From: Halieaceae bacterium
GTDB taxonomy: Bacteria; Pseudomonadota; Gammaproteobacteria; Pseudomonadales; Halieaceae
Direction of reading: 5' to 3'
DNA length: 64,000 nt
Assembly: GCA_026710905.1 (NCBI GenBank)
Contig: JAPOQD010000118.1
Coordinates: 1 to 64,000 of the forward strand
Within the stretch, counting starts at the first letter, position 1; every line of letters begins with the position of its first letter. The notes beneath the pieces are model-generated. The model had not been told where the DNA came from. It made no database searches and was given only the letters and a program-made list of their open reading frames with translations. The translations under genes and the position numbers were made by a program. Below are positions 61,243 through 64,000 of the stretch, one piece after another.

Positions 61243-61325
61243 TGGCGGCAGGCCGGGTAGACCCAGTCCAACTTCTGGATAAGTGCGTCGAATTCGCACC
61301 GGTCCGGTTCCCGGCTGTACTGCAT
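61239..61325 (-). CDS. Putative 28-aa ORF translationally coupled to the SDR
   Basis: An ATG at 61325 is preceded, with 5-nt spacing, by a perfect AGGAGG (61331-61336). The ORF reads MQYSREPDRCEFDALIQKL and then DWVYPACRQ before TGA, which overlaps the ATG of the SDR by four bases. Two cysteines and three aromatic residues make it look protein-like rather than random. A possible -35 (TTGACA, minus strand, 61409-61414) lies upstream. No family is recognised. It may be a small subunit-like peptide or a leader that loads ribosomes onto the SDR. Confidence 0.55.
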   Translation of the reverse strand: MQYSREPDRCEFDALIQKLDWVYPACRQ

Positions 61326-61588
61326 TTCATCCTCCTGGGCCGACCTGATGTTGTTGCGTCAGCACATTTTTACACGGTTTCGTTAAAATGGGTTCATATG
61401 TATGGAAATGTCAACAAAATCTTTTGTGTCCGAAGTCTTTTCCGAAGCCTTATCTACGGCTGACTACGGCCGCCTCATTCAGCCACGCAGTAGGTATTCA
61501 CTTGACCACGGAGTTTCGACCCTCTATATGGGCGTTGGCATCAAAACAGGCGTACCTGGAGTAGGGGGCAGGAACCCTTTAGCGTCAC

Positions 61589-61861
61589 TCAGTAATGGTG
61601 ACGCGCGGCAAGGAAATACACGCGATCATCGTCGACCTGATAGATGAGGCGGTGTTCCTGATCAATGCGCCGCGACCATTTCCCGGCGAGCTGACCGCGT
61701 AGCGGTTCCGGCTTCCCCGGACCATCAAACGGGTCTCGAAGCACATCCTCCACCAGCCGGAGCGTTCGCAATGCCCGCCGCCGATCAATGCGCGTCCAGG
61801 ATTCGAGGTCGTCCAGAAAATTACGGTCCATGACCGCTTGACGCGGCCTCCCGTCCGTCAC
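61589..61861 (-). CDS. yoeB: YoeB-family mRNA interferase toxin
   Basis: A 90-aa ribosome-dependent mRNA endonuclease. Family positions are FLDDLESWTRIDRRRALRTL, GPGKPEPLRGQLAGKWSRRI and DQEHRLIYQVDDDRVYFLAA, ending RHHY. The catalytic Glu, Arg and C-terminal His of YoeB are all there. It starts with GTG inside the stop of yefM (GTGA, 4-bp overlap); an ATG at 61831 would remove the first beta strand. Confidence 0.92.
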   Translation of the reverse strand: MTDGRPRQAVMDRNFLDDLESWTRIDRRRALRTLRLVEDVLRDPFDGPGKPEPLRGQLAGKWSRRIDQEHRLIYQVDDDRVYFLAARHHY

Positions 61862-62142
61862 TTGACGGCCAATCCCAGCCGCACCCGGAGCAGGTCCACG
61901 TCCATTGATTCACCTTCGCCGCGGGCCGCGCGCTGGCTGGCTTCGAGAAGGCGCTTCTCATTGTTCGGTGAACGCAACAAATGCGCAGTCTCCAGCCAAC
62001 CCGCAAGTTCGTCCGCGGTTATCAAGGCAACCGGCTCCCGTCCGCGACGCCGGATCAAAATCGGTTCGCGTGTATCCGTTGCCTGGTCCATGAGCGCCGC
62101 CAGACGTTCCCGCGCTTTTGTATAGGTGGTCTCGTGGATCAT
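61858..62142 (-). CDS. yefM: YefM-family antitoxin
   Basis: A 94-aa Phd/YefM antitoxin and autorepressor. MIHETTYTKARERLAALMDQ and EPILIRRRGREPVALITADE are the conserved DNA-binding/dimer part; ETAHLLRSPNNEKRLLEASQ leads into the toxin-neutralising tail. The ATG at 62142 starts the standard N-terminus. Paired operator sites lie just upstream. Confidence 0.92.
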   Translation of the reverse strand: MIHETTYTKARERLAALMDQATDTREPILIRRRGREPVALITADELAGWLETAHLLRSPNNEKRLLEASQRAARGEGESMDVDLLRVRLGLAVK

Positions 62143-62158
62143 TGTGTGTCCCCCTTTC

Positions 62159-62177
62159 TGTACAGGATTGCTGTACG
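62159..62177 (-). promoter_or_regulatory. yefM-yoeB operator with paired TGTAC cores
   Basis: CTGTACAG with its TGTACA core (62159-62164) and a second half-copy CTGTACG (62171-62177) lie 16-35 bp upstream of the yefM start, 13 bp apart. In E. coli the YefM-YoeB complex binds a long and a short palindrome with TGTACA cores at a similar spacing, so the arrangement matches the known autoregulatory site. Confidence 0.62.
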
Positions 62178-62339
62178 AGTCCTTCACCGGCAGTGCAAGG
62201 CTCGCTGCACCACCAAGCGGGGAAGTTGACTGCTGCCCCGGTAGGAACCGGTTAAATCTTCAGGTGGTATGATGGAAAAGTGGATGTCCCTGATTCCCCA
62301 ATTCCGCCGTAGACCGAGGCTAATCTGAAGAAGGCAACT

Positions 62340-63122
62340 GTGGCTTCTCATGTAAGACTTGTCGCATTGTCGACGATTCTCCTGGCTTTCCCGCTGTTCC
62401 TGTGGCAGAGATTTCATGGCTCCACCGATTGGGCAATTTTGTTGCTTTTGCCGCTTGCGTGGATGCTATTTTCAGGTAGTAGAAAACCCCTGTTAGCTAC
62501 ACTTCAAGCAAGGTCGCTCTTGGAGTCGCAACCATGCTCGCCGGCTTCCGTTTTCAGCACAGGAAAAGTCAAGGCGACGGCATTTTCTTTGCTTTTTGTT
62601 GTTGTTACGGTCCCAATTCTCGCTCTACAGGCATTGAGTGCGGGGCCATGGACCCTCCTGACGATGCTGATATTGTGTGTCACATCAAGTGCGTTTGTGA
62701 TTTGGACGTCATCGTGGCTGACGCATTACTGGAAAGAGCCTTTCGCTACGTCACGTGGGATCTTCTTGGGTTCAGGGCTGTCTGCTGTCCTGTTTTTTCC
62801 ACTTTTGCTGGTTCTCGATTCGACTCTTCACTCGAATGAATGCCGCTCTGCGGATTTTTGGCTTTGGGAGTGGTTCCGATTCATCAACCCTTTCCGATCA
62901 GTGCCCGAAGGAGGATGGGTAACCGGTATCTTGGAGCCCTTGTTCTTGATTGAATGCACAAAACGAAAGCTGACCGAAATGATTGGTGAAGTCGCTGTGC
63001 CGGTACAGATTTTATACAGCCTTTCCTTTGCCACGGTGACATTCATCGTTGCACGGGCCGCCGCAGCTACCACCTGTTTTGTCCAGGAACTGACAAGGAG
63101 CAGGCAGGTCGATCGAAACTGA
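62340..63122 (+). CDS. Membrane protein of unknown function
   Basis: A 260-aa protein with about six hydrophobic segments (LVALSTILLAFPLFLWQ, WAILLLLPLAWMLFSG, AFSLLFVVVTVPILALQAL, LLTMLILCVTSSAFVIW, GLSAVLFFPLLLVLD and, near the end, ILYSLSFATVTFIVARAA). A hydrophilic loop (about 175-215: SADFWLWEWFRFINPFRSVP) separates the last ones. It starts with GTG after AGAAGGCAACT. The low codon regularity and position between two toxin-antitoxin pairs suggest accessory DNA. I do not recognise a family. Confidence 0.6.
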   Translation: MASHVRLVALSTILLAFPLFLWQRFHGSTDWAILLLLPLAWMLFSGSRKPLLATLQARSLLESQPCSPASVFSTGKVKATAFSLLFVVVTVPILALQALSAGPWTLLTMLILCVTSSAFVIWTSSWLTHYWKEPFATSRGIFLGSGLSAVLFFPLLLVLDSTLHSNECRSADFWLWEWFRFINPFRSVPEGGWVTGILEPLFLIECTKRKLTEMIGEVAVPVQILYSLSFATVTFIVARAAAATTCFVQELTRSRQVDRN

Positions 63123-63276
63123 TGCGTACTGCCGTTCTGATCTGTTTGAGCGGAGAAGGGCGTTGATGGAGGCTTGGGCGGGGTATCTTTGGTAGAGGCC
63201 CTGGCTAAACACAGGTTCGTCTTGGGCAAGAAACCAGGTTGCCGGGTAAGTTCCCGGCGAAAAATTGCAAACTTAG

Positions 63277-63292
63277 TGATTGCATGCAATCA
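63277..63292 (+). promoter_or_regulatory. Palindromic operator upstream of fitAB
   Basis: TGATTGCATGCAATCA is a perfect 16-bp palindrome ending 26 bp before the fitA ATG. A separate hairpin, GCCGGG-TAAGTT-CCCGGC, lies at 63241-63258. Ribbon-helix-helix antitoxins such as FitA bind inverted repeats in this position. Confidence 0.55.
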
Positions 63293-63318
63293 TTGCCGTG
63301 GTTAGCGGGAGGCAGACT

Positions 63319-63561
63319 ATGGCCAGTATCACAATTCGCAAGTTGTCTCAGGAAACCAAGGAGCGACTGCGCCAGCAAGCCAGCCGGCGTGGATGCAGCC
63401 TTGAAGCGTTGGCGCGCTCCATTCTGGACGCAGCGACTGTAAACACGGAACAGAACTCGAATTTCCCATATAACCTGATTTCGCAAGTGGAGCCTGGTGA
63501 GGATCTCGAACCTTATTTGCAAGATCACGACCAGCCAGCTACGCCACCGGACTTGAGATGA
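63319..63561 (+). CDS. fitA: FitA-type antitoxin
   Basis: An 80-aa ribbon-helix-helix antitoxin: MASITIRKLSQETKERLRQQ, ASRRGCSLEALARSILDAA, then an acidic tail (EPGEDLEPYLQDHDQP) fit to block a PIN toxin. GGGAGG lies 6 bp before the ATG at 63319. Its stop overlaps the fitB ATG by 4 bp. Confidence 0.88.
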   Translation: MASITIRKLSQETKERLRQQASRRGCSLEALARSILDAATVNTEQNSNFPYNLISQVEPGEDLEPYLQDHDQPATPPDLR

Positions 63562-63968
63562 TTTTGCTGGATACAAATGTCCTGTCCGAACTGACCAAAC
63601 CGGCGCCCTCCGAGCGCGTGGCCGACTGGTTGGCGGAAAATGAGCAGCGCCTTGCACTTTCCGCCGTAACCATGGCCGAATTGCGCTTCGGCATTGCGCG
63701 CCTGCCCGAAGGCGCACGCAAGACCAGTTTGCTTCGTTTCTGGCAATCAACGAAAGAGCATTTCAAGGGTCGAATATTCGCGTTCGACGAGCGCGCCGCA
63801 GAGGTTTATGGCGATATGGCGGCCGCTGCGGAGAGGAAGGGCCGGCGGCTCAAGATTGCAGATGCGCAAATCGCGGCTACCGCCATGGTGCACAAGATGA
63901 CTGTAGCGACCCGAGACTACCGCGATTTCGAGGCCTCTGGAATCCCGCTTGTCAATCCTTGGGGCTGA
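63558..63968 (+). CDS. fitB: FitB/VapC-type PIN-domain ribonuclease toxin
   Basis: A 136-aa PIN nuclease. Acidic residues are in ILLDTNVLSELTKP (Asp near 4-5), AVTMAELRFGIARLP (Glu near 41) and RLKIADAQIAATA (Asp near 100), with the last in VATRDYRDFEASGI. This is the FitB subgroup. It is complete and ends 32 bp before the window end. Confidence 0.92.
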   Translation: MILLDTNVLSELTKPAPSERVADWLAENEQRLALSAVTMAELRFGIARLPEGARKTSLLRFWQSTKEHFKGRIFAFDERAAEVYGDMAAAAERKGRRLKIADAQIAATAMVHKMTVATRDYRDFEASGIPLVNPWG

Positions 63969-64000
63969 TGGATGCATATCTTCCTGCTAGTCTATACGTC

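Noticed and set aside
60181..61260. A 359-codon open frame on the plus strand
   Set aside because: Antisense to the SDR; Arg/Cys-rich composition with no domain.
61402..61647. Possible small plus-strand gene before yoeB
   Set aside because: Overlaps the yoeB 3' end and shows no start signal or family likeness.

Overview
The window is GC-rich (roughly 60%) chromosomal DNA of a gammaproteobacterium. Support for this comes from the zapA - 6S RNA - 5-formyltetrahydrofolate cyclo-ligase linkage, divergent ilvA/rpiA, a tkt-epd-pgk-fba operon beside an ArsR-methyltransferase/metK unit (the order known from Pseudomonas), the two-domain ArgA, rpmH-rnpA-yidD-yidC-mnmE, and several large TonB-dependent receptors. 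The receptors, a TPR-sulfotransferase and a TRAP importer would suit an aquatic oligotroph of the Cellvibrionales/Halieaceae type, but no taxonomic marker here fixes that.

Layout: (1) 1-4.7 kb, division and core metabolism (zapA, ssrS, fau, ilvA, rpiA). (2) 4.7-18 kb, surface uptake: an ECF sigma / FecR / STN-TonB receptor signalling set, two more TonB receptors and a TPR-sulfotransferase. (3) 18-28.6 kb, central carbon (fba, pgk, epd, tkt) and, divergently, a methyl-cycle operon (ArsR-methyltransferase, metK, ahcY, metF) with a long palindromic operator at the promoter. (4) 28.6-35.9 kb, a membrane-anchored esterase, then ribosome/membrane biogenesis (rpmH, rnpA, yidD, yidC, mnmE) and argA. 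No dnaA is next to rpmH. (5) 36-40 kb, hipBA and ilvD. (6) 40.5-45.6 kb, an accessory block: APH/ecdysteroid-kinase-like enzyme, a small ORF, a Rieske oxygenase with a translationally coupled small ORF, a histone-deacetylase-like amidohydrolase and an SDR. (7) 45.6-51 kb, phosphoribosyltransferase, ubiA, a GNAT-type protein, DUF938, yaaA and a SpoU methyltransferase. (8) 51-60 kb, vapBC, TRAP dctQM, thioesterase, D-aminoacylase-type amidohydrolase, ATL-like protein, TRAP dctP and uvrD. (9) 60-64 kb, an SDR with a tiny coupled ORF, yefM-yoeB, an unknown membrane protein and fitAB.

The strongest structure not explained by genes is a dense set of interspersed, non-coding repeats: (A) MITE-like elements of about 75-245 bp with terminal inverted repeats of the type AGCCCGCATATCTCA; (B/C) short GGGTCGCACATGTGCGACCC-type palindromes joined to a second arm and bounded by their own inverted ends, one copy nested inside an A element; (D) AAAAAAGGGGTCAGA-type long hairpins, one of which supplies the C-terminus of a gene; (E) a GTAACCGTTC repeat upstream of both rpiA and the methyl-cycle operon. 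No transposase lies in the window, so these elements must be mobilised, if at all, from elsewhere. Four toxin-antitoxin pairs (hipBA, vapBC, yefM-yoeB, fitAB) are present, all with a palindrome or inverted repeat upstream of the antitoxin gene. I saw no tRNA, rRNA, CRISPR array, prophage or complete insertion sequence.
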